Of a stretch of DNA of 64,000 bases, positions 21,314 through 33,903 are shown in pieces. Within the stretch, counting starts at the first letter, position 1, and every line of letters starts with the position of its first letter. The notes beneath the pieces were generated by a model. The model did not search any database, was not told the DNA's origin, and worked only from the letters and a program-made list of their open reading frames with translations. Source of the DNA: Diabrotica undecimpunctata. Taxonomy: Eukaryota; Arthropoda; Insecta; Coleoptera; Chrysomelidae. The DNA is taken from contig NC_092813.1 of NCBI RefSeq assembly GCF_040954645.1, forward strand, positions 14,920,136 through 14,984,135. Reading direction: 5' to 3'. The position numbers were made by a program, and so were the translations under genes.

Positions 21314-22075
21314 CTGAAATATATCGTCAAGGACCCTCAGGTCCAAAATGACAAATGCCGATATGGATGTCAAGCTCAAGAAACCATCCAACACATTACC
21401 GGGGGTTGCCAGGCATTTGCTGCAACTGAATATAAGGAACGGCACGACTCAGTAGGAAAGATCCTTCATCAAGAGATAGCCATCAAACTGGGACTTCTCC
21501 AAACAAACCATCTCCCATATTATCAATACGTTCCTGAAAGTATACTTGAGAATGATAACTACAAGCTATACTGGGACCGCACTGTGCTCACAGACCAAAC
21601 AGTGGCACATAATAGACCAGATCTCATACTAGTTAATAAACTAAAGAGACAAACAACACTAATTGATGTGGCGATACCCAACAACAATAATCTTCGTATT
21701 AAACAAAACGAAAAGATCGCCAAATACAGGGATCTGGAAATTCAAATACGAAGACAGTGGAGAATGGAAAGTACCCAGACAATACCTATTATTCTCTCTA
21801 CTACTGGAGTTATTCCGAAGAACCTCCTAGAAAATATAAGAAAGCTAGGTCTAAATGAACATCTCTACAAGACCATGCAGAAAGCTGTACTTCTCTCAAC
21901 ATCCAGATGTGTACGAAAATTTTTGGGAGATACTCCAGCATACCAAGTCACCTAGGGCTCGATAACACGGAAAGAGTCCCACCAGAGCTCAATCCTTTTG
22001 ATACCGTAGGTATCTGGGATGAGTGAATTTTCCCCTTAGAGGGAGTGAGAGCCGTATGGCTAAATCTGGGATAAT
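21313..22075 (+). mobile_element. 3' part of an RLE-type non-LTR retrotransposon, copy 1
   Basis: The plus strand encodes a zinc-knuckle KCRYGCQAQETIQHITGGCQ and, after one frame change, the region VPESILENDNYKLYWDRTVL, NRPDLILVNKLKRQTTLIDV and AIPNNNNLRI, then ILSTTGVIPKNLLENIRKLG and STSRCVRKFLGDTP before a stop at 21953. The RPD...LIDVAIP pair is the (P)D-(D/E)xK-type nuclease core of the early-branching non-LTR group that uses a restriction-like endonuclease. The C-terminal 123 residues are open. Copy 2 is at 49750-51110. The 3' end is followed by an ATA-rich tail. Confidence 0.8.
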
Positions 22076-22382
22076 AATAATAAATGTCTTTATTAACAAC
22101 AGATTAAATTTTCTTTACAATGAAATATAATATCAGTAGGACCAGATTCTGTGGCACACAACTGCTCTTCCACCTAACCCCCCGAAAATAGGATAGATAG
22201 ACTATATCTAAAGAATGAAATTGTATTTACAATAAAACATAAAAATATTAAGTACATATTAAATTTATTAATTATAAAGTATTTATTTTTTTTTTAATTC
22301 TTAAATTTTTAAATTACTGTTCAGCGAACAACTGCTCATAAATTAGTCTCTTGAACTTAAGTCTAGACAGATTTTTAATATT

Positions 22383-22610
22383 TTAGGACAAACTGTTAAT
22401 ATTGCAAGCAATTGAATATGAAAATGAACGTTTAAAAAAGGATGTTGTATGTTTAGGTAAAGTGAGGGTATTCTTGTGTCTAAGATTAAGATTATGAACG
22501 TCCGTCCTATAAGTTATTCGATTGTACAGGTATGGTGGAACTCTCTGTTGAATTATTTCATGGTAAAAACATAAAGCATGGAGTTTCCGACGATTTTTCA
22601 TATTTAGCAA
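22383..22610 (-). pseudogene. CR1/jockey-like polyprotein, extreme C-terminus
   Basis: It encodes NRRKLHALCFYHEIIQQRVP followed by PYLYNRITYRTDVHNLNLRH and FFKRSFSYSIACNIN, the conserved end of jockey-superfamily RT proteins. It is separated from the RT domain by a region with stops (22611-22973). Confidence 0.8.
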
Positions 22611-22973
22611 TTTGACTACAGTGAAAACATGACTTATCCTTTAAAATTTCCTGATGCCAAAAATCAAACGCAAACAAGAATTTTGCAATTTCTGTATTCT
22701 CCATTAATCAAATTCAGTGAGACACGCATTGTAAAGCACGTCACAATAATTTAATTTTTATAATACCAGAGCATTACATAATAATGACTTTGTGGCCCTA
22801 CTTAATAAATTGCGGCTTTGTTACAGTAATTTTAAAACGGCGTAAGCTCGTTGTAAACAAATACTTACATGATATGTAAACCTTAAATCTTCGTCGAACC
22901 AAACCCCAAGGCTTTTAATCTTTTTGCTAAAAATTAAATTGTCATTTCCTAAGATAATTCGATTGGCATAATT

Positions 22974-23594
22974 CTATAAAAATATTTTCCTATGGAGATT
23001 CCTCCCAAAAATGATACCCTGAGTTTTTAATGTATTCAATTTTAAACAATGATTTTGAGAAAAAATCTGCAGCTGAAGAAGGTCATGATTTATTGCATTT
23101 ACCGCTTGATTACACTCATTTGGATAAAATGACATATAGAGTTGGGTATCGTCTGCATAATAATGTTGTGAACAGGACAAAAACACAGAAGGAAAATTAG
23201 ATGTGTGTATAGAGAATAAAATTGGACCTAATATAGATCCTTGAGGCACATCAGTATTAAGATCTAGAAATGAAGAAATATTTTGATTAAGTTTTACTGC
23301 TTGACATCTATTAGAAAGATAGGATTTCATTAGATTAACTGCTCTCGCTTCTAGACCAATATATTTTAAAATAGAGAATAACAAATTATGGTTAATTGTA
23401 TCAAAAGCTTTTGAGTAGTCTAGAAGAATTCGAATTGATATTTTGTTTTGGTCATAGGCTCTAAAAATATCATCTGTAATATTTAATAAAGCAGAAAGAC
23501 AGCTATATCTGGACCTAAAACCGGACTGCATCGTAGAGATTATGTTGTTATTTTTTAAATGCGTTTGTAACTGAATATCGATTACCTTTTCCAA
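22974..23594 (-). pseudogene. Reverse transcriptase domain of the CR1/jockey-like element
   Basis: Motifs in order: MQSGFRSRYSCLSALLNITD, ILLDYSKAFDTINHNLLFSI (first catalytic D), LNTDVPQGSILGPILFSI, and YYADDTQLYMSF (YADD intact), followed by FGRNLH near the break. It copies element RNA into DNA at the nicked target. The start at 23594 is only the first methionine after a frame break; the upstream RT fingers are in other frames around 23600-23970. Confidence 0.88.
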
Positions 23595-24322
23595 AATTTT
23601 AGATAATGTAGGCAGTACAGTTACTGGCTTAACTCTTTAATGCTTTCTGTAATTTTAGTCTTCGGTAAAGGAATAATATGTGCCCGTTTCCATTTACTGG
23701 GAAAAATTGAGTTTGTTAAGCATACCATCATCACCAATAGTTTTACGTTTAATATTAATAATAATATGCAAAATATTAATTTCAGATACTGGTTTAAAGT
23801 TAAGAGAAGAACTGAGAGAATACTTAAAGTTGTTTTCATAGAATATTTGTGTATCAATGTAAGCTTTTATGTTTGGTATGACTTTAATAAAGTGTTCATT
23901 TATCTCGTTTGCATTCCACACGTTTTTTATTTTAAAGTTATTTTTGGTTTTGCAATTATTTACCAACTATTTTAAATTATTCCACATATCTTTAGAAGAT
24001 TGATCATGTATGTTTTTAAAATATGATTTTTTCTCCCTCGTAGTCATGGCTATTACTAAGTTACGCAATACTTTGTAGTCATTCAATTGATTTATATTTT
24101 TAGTAACCTCGTAAGTAGTAAGTGCTTTATCCTATCTAATATTAATTGCTTGATGGCATTAGTTAACCATGGAGCATATTTCTTTGAGATTCTAAAAGTC
24201 TGATATGAAACATGTATGTGAAGTAAAGTAGTGATATTATTAGAGAGAAAATCGACTTTACTGTCTATATCTGGCAATTCATAAATTATTATCCGCGGTG
24301 TAGAATCCAGATATGATTTAAA

Positions 24323-25045
24323 TTAACTGTAATTTAAATTTTTGAAATTCCGAGTAGTAATAAATTTATTTGTATTAGATTTGACATCACAACCAAATTT
24401 TAAAACAACCAATTCATGATCGCTTATTTCTGGGATATGTTTTACTTCAATAGACAAGATTTTATCCTCAGTAGATGTGATTACATAATCAAGCAGAGTC
24501 GATGTGAACTGGGTGATTCTAGTTGCTTGATTTACCATCTGCCTTAGTCCAAGACCATGTAATATATCTGTAATGAACTGTGTGGAATAATTATTGGTAT
24601 TTAACAGATCAACATTAAAATCGCCCAAACAGAGTAAATGATCTACACTTGGCAGTACTGATGATAAAGTTGTTTCCAAAACTCCAAAGAAAGTTTTATA
24701 AAATGCTCCATAAGGATTATATAAAACACCAATAGCTAGTGTTTCATAACGAAGAGAGAGTTTTAACCATATCTTTTCAATTTCATTTGATGACTTAATC
24801 AGCACATAATTTATATTACATTTTATGTAAATACCTACACCTTCACCTGTGTCATTTTTATTCCTGTCGACTCGCTCAAAGTTATAGCCAGGTATATTAA
24901 TGTTTTTACTGGATATTGATTCCTTTAACCATGTTTCACTTATACCCAAAATATCTAAATCATTTTTCAAAATAAGTTCTTTTACATCAATAAAATGCGC
25001 AACTAGCGATCTAGAGTTTATATGAGCAAACTTTAAACTACTCAT
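24323..25045 (-). CDS. APE-type endonuclease domain (ORF2 N-terminus) of the CR1/jockey-like element
   Basis: The 240-residue frame starts with SSLKFAHINSRSL and keeps all APE landmarks: HINSRSL (N), LGISETWL (catalytic E, about residue 38), LCLGDFNVDLL (D and N), TLLDYVIT (D) and PEISDHELVVL (the S-D-H end). The domain makes the nick that primes reverse transcription. It closes at a stop shortly after the domain, so the ORF2 protein is truncated, but this domain alone shows no internal lesion. Typed as coding because it is open over the whole domain; it is not a host gene. Confidence 0.85.
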   Translation of the reverse strand: MSSLKFAHINSRSLVAHFIDVKELILKNDLDILGISETWLKESISSKNINIPGYNFERVDRNKNDTGEGVGIYIKCNINYVLIKSSNEIEKIWLKLSLRYETLAIGVLYNPYGAFYKTFFGVLETTLSSVLPSVDHLLCLGDFNVDLLNTNNYSTQFITDILHGLGLRQMVNQATRITQFTSTLLDYVITSTEDKILSIEVKHIPEISDHELVVLKFGCDVKSNTNKFITTRNFKNLNYS

Positions 25046-25482
25046 GTTAAGCTTAGATTAGATCCTTACTAAATTGGTACAAACGATTATGTAAATAATT
25101 TAAGCAAAATTTGTAGATGATTATTATTTCCATAAACAGTAATTCACATGGTGATGTATTAACAGTGTAAAAAAATATATAGATATTACTCTTTAATTCA
25201 AAACACAGTATAAACTAAGGATTTTTTACTAAATAACTCAAGATGTACAGTTAAATTTGAATTAAAGCTTAAAGAAAATAACCTAACAGTAAATAAATTT
25301 AATTCGCCTAAGTTCAGATAATTAAAGCAATAATTAAAAAAGAAACAAAAATAAAATGTTCAAAGAAAAATGAAAATAAAGTAAGTACCTATATGCCAAA
25401 ATCTATCCCCAAGATATACCATTATAACTAATAATAATATTAACTCTAATTGCAAACCAACATATATGAAAATAAATTTAAA

Positions 25483-26146
25483 TTATAATAAAGCAAGGTC
25501 GTTTTCAGATAATATAAGCTTCTTTGACCCATTTTGTGATACATATATTTTACCTTGATATGTCCAGCAGTTTTTGGTACCCACAGATGTCCTCACTTTT
25601 TTTTAATAATTCCTGACAATCAGGAGAAAGCATTTCACTAATCACGACACTGCAACCTTTAAGATTTTTCTTCTGATTAAACACTTTTGTTTTCAACCAT
25701 CTGTTTACAAACACAACGGCTACCGGTCTTGGCCTCTTATCCAAATTTCGTTTTTTACCTAGTCGATAGCAATCAACTAAATTGGTTGACAAGATAGGTT
25801 TATTGTTGATTATATTTGTAATAACATCAGGTAGGTCGTCTTTTTCTTTCTCATCGACACCATTGATAATGAGGGATTTAAGCCGTTTGTCTTGTTTTAG
25901 ATATTCAATGCTATTTTGGTTTTGAATTACAAGTTTTTGCACTTTATTTAATTCTTCTTTGACGGAATTACTTAATTCTAACATATTTTGCTCAAATTTA
26001 TTTATAAAATCTATTTGGGTACCTGAGATATTACTGGTTACTTGAGATCTTAGATCCTTCATACCTTGTTGTAAAGCTTCTTCAAGTTTCTCAACACGTG
26101 CTACATTTTTATTGATTGTTTTAGGAGTATTTCTTGTTGATGGCAT
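25483..26146 (-). CDS. ORF1 protein of the CR1/jockey-like element, one frame slip
   Basis: The frame from ATG 26146 has a coiled-coil-like N-terminal half (VEKLEEALQQGMKDLRSQ, FEQNMLELSNSVKEELNKV), an RRM-like start RLKSLIINGVDE and a C-terminal part with VDCYRLGKK and RPRPVAVVFV. This is the layout of L1-like ORF1 proteins that bind element RNA. Near 25597 a run of A (T on the plus strand) shifts the frame; in the next frame VGTKNCWTYQGKIYV and SQNGSKKLILSEND continue to a stop at 25483. A single indel thus separates it from an open ORF1, which could also be a sequencing slip. Confidence 0.8.
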
Positions 26147-26411
26147 TTTCTTTAAACTATATAACTTATACGTATCACTACACTAATTAGTACTGAAAAA
26201 CTATTAAAATGAATGCAATTTACCGTAAATAACTTAGGTTTTCTCGGAGCTAGACTTAAACACACACTCTTACTCGTTCAGCGCCATCTATCCTATCTAT
26301 TATATCCTATCCTATTTATTATTAAAGCTGCATTTAGGGTACAAAAACATAAGAAATAAAACATATAATGTATATGAAACTTACATTTTTTTATAAAAGA
26401 GTTCTCTAATG

Positions 26412-27788
26412 CTAAAAAGAGTCAGTTATTTTCTTCTGCACAACATTTCCGAAAAATAAAGCTATTATAAAGATATTATTAAGGATATTTTCTGTAATAT
26501 CCTTAATAATCTGAGCTGCTTCTTTGGTAATTTTGGATGCCTCCCTGAACTGATAAAATCTGGATATGGTCTCAGCAGCTCTCATTGCTTCTTGGATTGT
26601 AGGATAATCAACGCCGTCTTTTTCTTCTTCATTATCTTCATCAACATTCATTTCCACATTTTACACTTGTTCCATAATTTCTATATCACTTAAAACTTCT
26701 CTCTAGTTTGCATTAAATTTTTGTATCCACTCTGACAAAGGCATTTCGTCATCCTCGTTAACATCTTGAATGTCAGGAGAAACTACAGTCAATTTAGCTT
26801 GACGAAAACACTTACCAATTGTCACTGACGTAACCGCACTCCACATATTGTCTAAAAACTGAACTGCGTTAAGAATGGTAATGTTCACTGGTTCCCCATT
26901 GTCCATACAAAAAATCATTCTTTTCAAAAGCTGTTTCTGATAACGGCCTTTTAAACTTCTTAGGATTCCTTGGTCCATAATCCGCAAGATATTTGTGCAG
27001 TTGGCTGGTAAGAAAACTAGGTTGATATTGGTTCCTTGTCTCACTTTCTCAATTCTTCTTTAAAAATAGCAAAAGTCCTCCATACTTGTTTGTTGGCTGT
27101 GTAGTTTACTGTTTTTGAAACATCTAGGATGTAAACTTTTTCCAATAACTAAAAGCTTTCTTTTCTCTGTACCTGTTATGTTTGCACAAACGAAAGCTGT
27201 GACTCTTGTTTTGAAAGTTTTCCACTTTTTGCTTTAAATTTCCTTTCTGAAATTTAAAGTTTTGTCTGGCGTTAATTTGTAAAAGACACCAGTTTTATCG
27301 CCATTGAGATATCTTCATCCTTGTATGGTTGCCTTAGTTGCGGCCATGTGTTTTGTAACCAATTACCTGTTACGTTATCGTCGACACATTTTCGTGAAGG
27401 AAACTGAGTGCCGAACTTTAAACCGATCTAGCCAGCCGATAGAGCATGTGAAATCTTCACCAAACAGTTTTCCGAACTTTGTAGCCTTCTCCTTTAAAAG
27501 TGGCTCAGACACAGGAGTATCAGAACTGCGACACTGCTTGAACCATTTGACTAGAGTTGAATCTACATCACCACGAATGCACTTCCTAATCTTTTTAACA
27601 TTTTCTCCCTTCTCATTAAAGGCTTTTAAAAATTTTGTCCTTGTTTTTTAGGATTGAGCCGACAGTCGAATTAACAAGTCCAAATTGCCGACATACATCA
27701 GCAATTTTTCGACCATTTTCAAATGCTCTTATAACATGCACTTTATCTTTAATATACAAAATCTTCCTTTTAGTACTACAACTTGCCA
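26412..27788 (-). pseudogene. Second Tigger-type transposase, multiple lesions
   Basis: From ATG 27788: ASCSTKRKILYIKDKVHVIR and KIADVCRQFGLVNSTVGSIL, the CENP-B-like HTH. Further down in other frames: GWLDRFKVRHSVSF, then NGDKTGVFYKLTPDKTLNF (first catalytic D; the usual DE is DK), VCANITGTEKRKLLVIGKS, and at 27044-26703 INLVFLPANCTNILRIMDQ with DQGILRSLKGRYQKQLL. A tail with PTIQEAMRAAETISRF is at 26657-26412. It differs from the element at 12713. I could not identify its terminal inverted repeats. Confidence 0.85.
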
Positions 27789-27859
27789 TATTAAAAAATA
27801 AAAAGTTAATTACTAAATTAAAATTAAAACCTAAAAACAAAACGAGGCGAACACAATTT

Positions 27860-28745
27860 CACGATAGCGACAATTTCTTAAACTGACTGTTCTGATACCG
27901 AAAATTTGACTGTTAGGATGACACTGATAAATAAGAAATTATGGAACTGTAAAGGTTTATGATTTACAATGTTAGTTCGTTCGTTTTGCAAAGGTCGGAC
28001 AATACAACCGAGATGACGTAACTACCGATGCCGTAATGTCCAAGTTCGTCTGTATGTAGTAGGTACATCTGTTCGGGTTCCATACCTCACGATTTCTTAC
28101 ATATTATTCGACATATCCAAAGGATACTTCAGAACTTCGTTTTATTGGATATTGATTGATTTCATTCGCCTTTTTGTCCGTTTCTCCATATACAACCAGC
28201 ATCTAGATGTTATATAGGTTCAAGCTCCTTCCGAAACCTACTAAAACTGTTTTGTAATGAAATAGCTAAGAAGACTTGTGGTAAAAGCTGATACTTCACA
28301 AGGGCTTTATTAAAGAATTATTAATACAAAACTAATAAAATAGACAGATTTATCTGTAATCTGCAAAAAGAATTTATATCTTTAATGAAATAATGCAAAG
28401 AAAGTTACAATACTACGAGTAATTATACTTTCAAAAAAATAATATTATTTAAATAAAATAGAGTTTTCAAAAAATTGTGTTTATTAAATACTCAAAATGA
28501 CGTAAATAATGAACGTACAGCTAAACAGGTTGCCGTCTTTAAACGAATTGAAATAAAACTTAGTACGCAAATTAATTAATTTAAAAGTTTAAATTTCTCG
28601 ACACAAAAAAAGATTTCATTCATACTACAATTAGGTTACAAAAAAAAATAAGAATATTTATAATTTTTATCGTTAAACGTTACACCTAGTAATATTCTTG
28701 TAAAAAATAAAAAAATTATGTGCCCCTCACTAAATCACCGAACGC
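27860..28745. other. AT-rich sequence, no gene seen
   Basis: This may include the 5' flank of the preceding Tigger element; no coding blocks or terminal repeats were recognised. Confidence 0.35.
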
Positions 28746-30010
28746 CAGTGGCGGATCCAAGGGGAGGGTCACGGAGGTCATGACCCCTCCCAAACAAAAT
28801 TAAATATCAATCAGATAATCATCAAAAAATAATTTAAAACCCATCAACCCTATAAGCAGGAAGTCAAGAGTTGAAATGATTCAAACTCATTTTTATTCTA
28901 GGTGTAAGTGTAGAATTATACAAAAGAATTTTTACATTGCTCTTTAAAAAAATCAACAATTCTGAATACAGTAATTCCTCGACTACCGCTACCCAGACTT
29001 CTGCGAATTCAGAGATACGCGATTTTCAAATTTTGTCAATTCGTCATTTGGGTGCCAGAGAATCGTTCGATTATTATCGATGAGATAGAATTACCGCGCA
29101 CACATTATTGCTTACTCTTATCGCTACATTTTTATTTTGTATTAGGTATTTCTTATCTTCAGTTTTGTCTACAAATTGGTTGTTTGTAATTTGAACATTT
29201 GTACATGTTATATTTATCTATAATAAATATCAAAGTGAATATTGTTGTTGCATTAGCTCTGTCTGATACGTTAGTGATCACTTAGTCGTCTTCTTCAGTC
29301 ACCAAAATTAGATTTGAATCTATGGATAGAGGCCATAGAGGACACTAAATGCATTCTTCAAAATAAAAGATCAAATCCTGAGTCTGTTTTTAGCAAACTT
29401 TACTATGAAGTAAAGGAAATAGCTGAACAACTAGACATTGAATCGAAGATGCCTCGTATAGTTGCTCATCAAACCTGTTGTCAAAACCAACCTGCTAACT
29501 TTTGCGAAGAATATTTCCGAAGATCTATTTATTTACTCCTTTTAGACAATATCTTAACTGATTTAGAAGAATGACTTTCACCGAAAGTTATGAAGCTATT
29601 TAATCTTCGAGTTCTTTTACCTAAAACTGATAACACACCAGAAGATAAAGTTGCATTAAAAAAAATTGTTGATTTCTTTCAGGATATTATTGGATTTTTA
29701 TCTACTGCATATTCCACAGTAGAACAAGAGTTTTCACTGTGTATTCAATAGTGGAAAAGGATGTGCAAAATAATGGAAAACTTCCTGATTCTATTTTAGA
29801 AGCATTAGAAAACTGCGATATTCATATATATCCAAATATCAGAATATTTCTGCAAATATTAATTACACTGCTTGTCACTGCAGCAAGAGCAGAGCGTAGT
29901 GTTTCTACGCTTAAGCGTCTAAAGACTTGGCCACAGTATATTGCTTAAAAAGAATTAGTAGGTTCACTCTCGCATTTTCACGGTTCCAATTTTGAATCCA
30001 CTCCTAGGTC
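28746..30010 (+). mobile_element. hAT transposon remnant (ZMYM-related group)
   Basis: The left end CAGTGGCGGATCC at 28746 is a typical hAT terminus. The right end near 29993-30008 (GAATCCACTCCTAG) is a poor inverted match. The interior holds the C-terminal half of a hAT transposase on the plus strand. No 8 bp duplication was found, so the right boundary is uncertain. Confidence 0.6.
29290..29948 (+). pseudogene. hAT transposase C-terminal half (ZMYM1-like group)
   Basis: The sequence encodes LWIEAIEDTKCILQNKRSNP, VKEIAEQLDIESKMPRIVAH, EEYFRRSIYLLLLDNILTDL, a stop, then KVMKLFNLRVLLPKTDNT and, in other frames, NGKLPDSILEALENCDIHIY and LLVTAARAERSVSTLKRLKT. The last block (A-x-AERSxSTLKRLKTW) is the hATC dimerisation motif. 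Stops at 29572 and 29750 inactivate it. Confidence 0.85.
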
Positions 30011-30288
30011 CGTGCCGGTCCGTGCGCAATAGATTTGGCGAAAAATGCTGCTGTTGCAAGATTTAAAATATTTCATTAGTTTCAAAGAATATTCCAAAAT
30101 TATAATAAAATAATTATTATTATAGAAGTTCTTCACACTTACACACTTCTAAAGTTTGAAAAATCATATTGCCTAATTGACTTAATCTATTTAAATAATT
30201 AATCATAAGTATCTATCGTGTTTGTCAAAGTGAAATAGATTTGTTCTAAGTAGTACTTGTAAAGAATTTCTACGTCCTTGGAGATCAG

Positions 30289-30551
30289 TATATCATTGTT
30301 CCAGAATTATCAACACATAATTGTAAAATTTTGAAAAATGACTTTATTATGTTGGAGGGGTTAAAACTGCATTTTCTATATATTTTTAAATCATCATAAC
30401 TGTATTTACGGAATCACCGGTCATGGCAAAATTCGTAAGTAAAATTACGACGATTTACAAATGAAAATGCAGTTTTTATCCCTCCGACACAATAAAGTCA
30501 TTTTTCAAAAATTTTACAGTTATGTCATTATACTTCCGGAACAGCGATATA
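30289..30551. repeat. Foldback MITE, about 88 bp arms
   Basis: The left arm 30289-30376 (with GTAAAATTTTGAAAAATGAC) and right arm 30465-30551 are near-perfect inverted copies with an 88 bp centre. There is no coding capacity. Confidence 0.85.
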
Positions 30552-30847
30552 TGCTATCACTTTTCCATCGTTGTCTGGAAGTGGAATCTGATTTTATCTT
30601 TCAAAATTATGATTTGACTGTTACTGTTCCTGTCTGTGAGTATCTTAGCTGGGTGTAACATATATTCTATTATTTTATATTCTGCAAGAATTTGAGTATT
30701 ACCTTCAGAAACTATTTAACAGGCCTCCCAAAACCCAGCTTTGGTTTGATTTGTCATGCTTTAGTCTCAAAAAAAACTTAAGCTATGTAAAAAACATAAT
30801 TTTCTTGAACCTTTTAAAAAAGAATATTAAATAGCTGAGGAGATATA

Positions 30848-31250
30848 TCGCATGTCAGGATTCGATCAATTAATTTTGTACTCAGCCTGAAGCCTTTTTC
30901 TGAAGTCAATAAATCAAAATTTGTCTTAAGGAAAATCTATTTTTATCCATAGTGCCCTATCATATCTTGTATGTCGCTATACGTTCATTAATATTGAAAA
31001 CATTGTTTATCTTCCCTATCTACCCTTTCAGTGGTCGCCTTGTTTATTTTTTCTATCTGAATATATTCGTTATATCCTCCCCTTTCATTTGCTATGTCGC
31101 ATGTTAGGATTCAATCAGTTGTTTATTTTGTACTCAACCTGAGGCATTTTTTAAGTAAAATAATCAAAATTTGTGTTATGGTAAATCCATTTTTATCCAT
31201 AGTGCCCTATCCTATCTCGTATGTCGCTATACGTTAATTAATATTGAAAA
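30848..31250. repeat. Duplicated segment, two direct copies about 249 bp apart
   Basis: Copy A is 30848-31000 and copy B 31097-31250, sharing TTTTTATCCATAGTGCCCTA and the rest with scattered changes. The spacer is unrelated. Nothing coding is seen. Confidence 0.8.
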
Positions 31251-31562
31251 TACTGTGTAGTGCCCTTTTATTTAACGCATTTTTCTGTCTCAACAGCATT
31301 TTTACAGCTTTTACTTAATTATATTTAATTTTGGTAGATTTTGGTAGTTCAGATTTCTTTCCTAGGTGGCGTAGTTACCTTAATGGACAAACAGTGTGAC
31401 ATCCTAGTTTTTTATATCGATAGATTCTTTCAATTGTAAATGTATGTAAAAATTTGAGTTTAACTAACTACGTTTTGAACGTAGTGATCCTACAGTGGGA
31501 TATTTAGGCTATATGACATTTTTTCATTTCATTATTTTGTTATTAATAAGTTGTGATTGTGG

Positions 31563-31565
<3 letters not shown>

Positions 31566-31599
<34 letters not shown>
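31566..31599. repeat. (TA)n tract, left flank of the Tc1/mariner-type element
   Basis: A pure TA run ending at the first base of the element; the longer partner run is at 33905-33980. Confidence 0.95.
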
Positions 31600-31602
<3 letters not shown>

Positions 31603-33903
31603 TGTGACCCATTTAGATTGGAAACACCTCTATAAAATTTGAAGTGGTTAACCGATTTTAACCAAATTTTTTTTTTAATGTCATGTAATAAAAGGTCTAT
31701 TGCGGGACAAAATATGAAATATTTAGTTAAATTTTCAGGGCATTCTACGATACTTTTTCTTCATCGAAAATGGAGAATTTGTATTAGCGATTATTTTATT
31801 AAAAAAATTTCTACGCCACTGGATTTAAAGTGGCTTCAAATAGCTATGACAAAAATTTCATTAAAACATATTTATTAATAACGAAGTTATGACAACTTAA
31901 AATGTTAAAACTCACTAAGCTACGAGTCAAAAAAGAACACCCTGTATCAACAGATAACCATAAAACTAATTATTTTTCAAATAATTTTAATAATAAACCA
32001 CTACTAGACAAAAAAATGTTTAAAATAGCATAAAAATTTAATGCAAGTAACGCACTTACATTATTATTAACTTTACACGCTACAACTTAAATCTCAGTTG
32101 CCATGACAACGATATTACTGTTTGACATTATTAATGTCAAATTATTAAATTACTAATGTAATTATACCACATTATTAATGACAATAATTTCATTAAGATA
32201 TATTTATTAATAACAAACTTATGACAACTTAAAATTTTAAAACTCACTAAGAAAAAAAACACTCTGTATTGACGTTAAAAAAACACTCTGTATTAACAGA
32301 AACATGGAAACATAATTTTAGTCCTATATTTATAGGTCCTATAATTTAGTCCAATCCTAGTTGCCTCTACCAATCCACCATCTAATTGGATACATTTGTC
32401 GTAGCGTTTATGAATATTCCTAATTACATTTCTTAGTTGTTAGAGAGTAATTACTGCACATGCCTGTCGAATTCTTGCACGAAGTTCGTTTACGTCTCTT
32501 GCACGGGTTTGGTAAACTTTTTGTTAGGTAACTCCCCAGAGAAAGAAGTCTAAAATTGTGAGATCTGGAGATCTGGGTGGCCAATCTATCAACGGACTAC
32601 CCCAGCCTATCCAACGGTTCGGAAAATTTTCATTTAGCCATTGCTTCACGGTTCTGGCGTAATGAACTTAACACCCATCTAACTGGATATACAAATTTAA
32701 TCGTTCATTAATTGTGAGCTCATGAATAGCATCCCACAAGTCGGTGTTTAAAAATTATAAAAAGTTCTGTGAGTTCAAGTTTTCTTCAAAAAAGAAAGGA
32801 CCAATAACTCGCTCGTTCAGTATACCACACCAGACATTGATTTTTTGATAATACTGGCTTTTACAGTTTATTACCCAATGGGGATTATCTGCTGTCCAAT
32901 AGCGAAAATTCTGTGATGATCGTGGCTTCTGTGGCTTCGTCGGTAAACAACACGTTTTTAAGACATCGCCGAATACTCTCTCGAGGCACATTCAAATATA
33001 AACTGGCATTCCTTAAACTGTCATTAGGGTTATTTCTGAAATGATCTAAAATGATTTGATCATTTCCTCTTCTTCTTTGTAGCGGGTTATTTTTTAAAAT
33101 TAGTTCTGATACTGCACCATATTCATTAAATATTCTATTAATTTTGTTTACCGTACCGCAGCTAATATTAGGACGATTCACATGTCTGTCAGAAATACTG
33201 TACAAACTTCCCTGGCACTTCTATCGTTATCTCCCAAAAGACGTATAATTTCAATGTTTTCTCTCAAACTTAATCTTGCAACCATGACACAAAATATTAT
33301 TAAAAGAATTTGAAGTAAATATTGTTGCAGATATTATGCATAAATTTATGCTAGCACTGAAATTTTTATGCACAAATAATGTCAAACAATAATATCGTTG
33401 TCATGGCAACTGAGATTTAAGTTGTAGCATGTAAAGTTAATAATAATGTAAGTGCGTTACTTGCATTAAATTTTTATGCTATTTTAAACATTTTTTTGTC
33501 TAGTAGTGGTTTATTATTAAAATTATTTGAAAAATAATTAGTTTTATGGTTATCTGTTGATACAGGGTGTTCTTTTTTGACTCGTAGCTTAGTGAGTTTT
33601 AAAATTTCAAGTTGTCATAACTTCGTTATTAATAAATATATTTTAATGAAATTTTTGTCATATCTATTTGAAGCCACTCTAAATCCAGTGGCGTAGAAAT
33701 TTTTTTAATAAAAAAATCGCTAATACAATTTCTCCATTTTCGACGAAGAAAAAGTATCGTAGACTGCCCTGAAAATTTAACTAAATATTTCATATTTTGT
33801 CCCGCAATAGACCTTTTATTACATGACATTAAAAAAAAAATTGGTTAAAATCGGTTAACAACTTCAAATTTTATAGAGGTGTTTCCAATCTAAATGGGTC
33901 ACA

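Larger units (their letters stand above)
22076..26330 (-). mobile_element. Nearly complete CR1/jockey-like non-LTR retrotransposon
   Basis: Minus-strand order: 5' leader (about 26330-26147), ORF1 (26146-25483), spacer, APE endonuclease (25045-24323), linker (24280-23600), RT (23594-22974), C-terminal region (22610-22383) and a 3' end with AATAAAGACATTTATTATT. The order and the ATT-rich tail fit the CR1/jockey superfamily. Damage is limited to a few frameshifts and stops, making this the best-preserved retrotransposon in the window. It abuts the 3' end of RLE copy 1. Confidence 0.85.

Noticed and set aside
31639..31878. Open frame in the left arm of the Tc1/mariner-type element, with a twin at 33629-33829
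   Set aside because: The two are the same sequence in inverted arms; no protein features and no conservation beyond the repeat.
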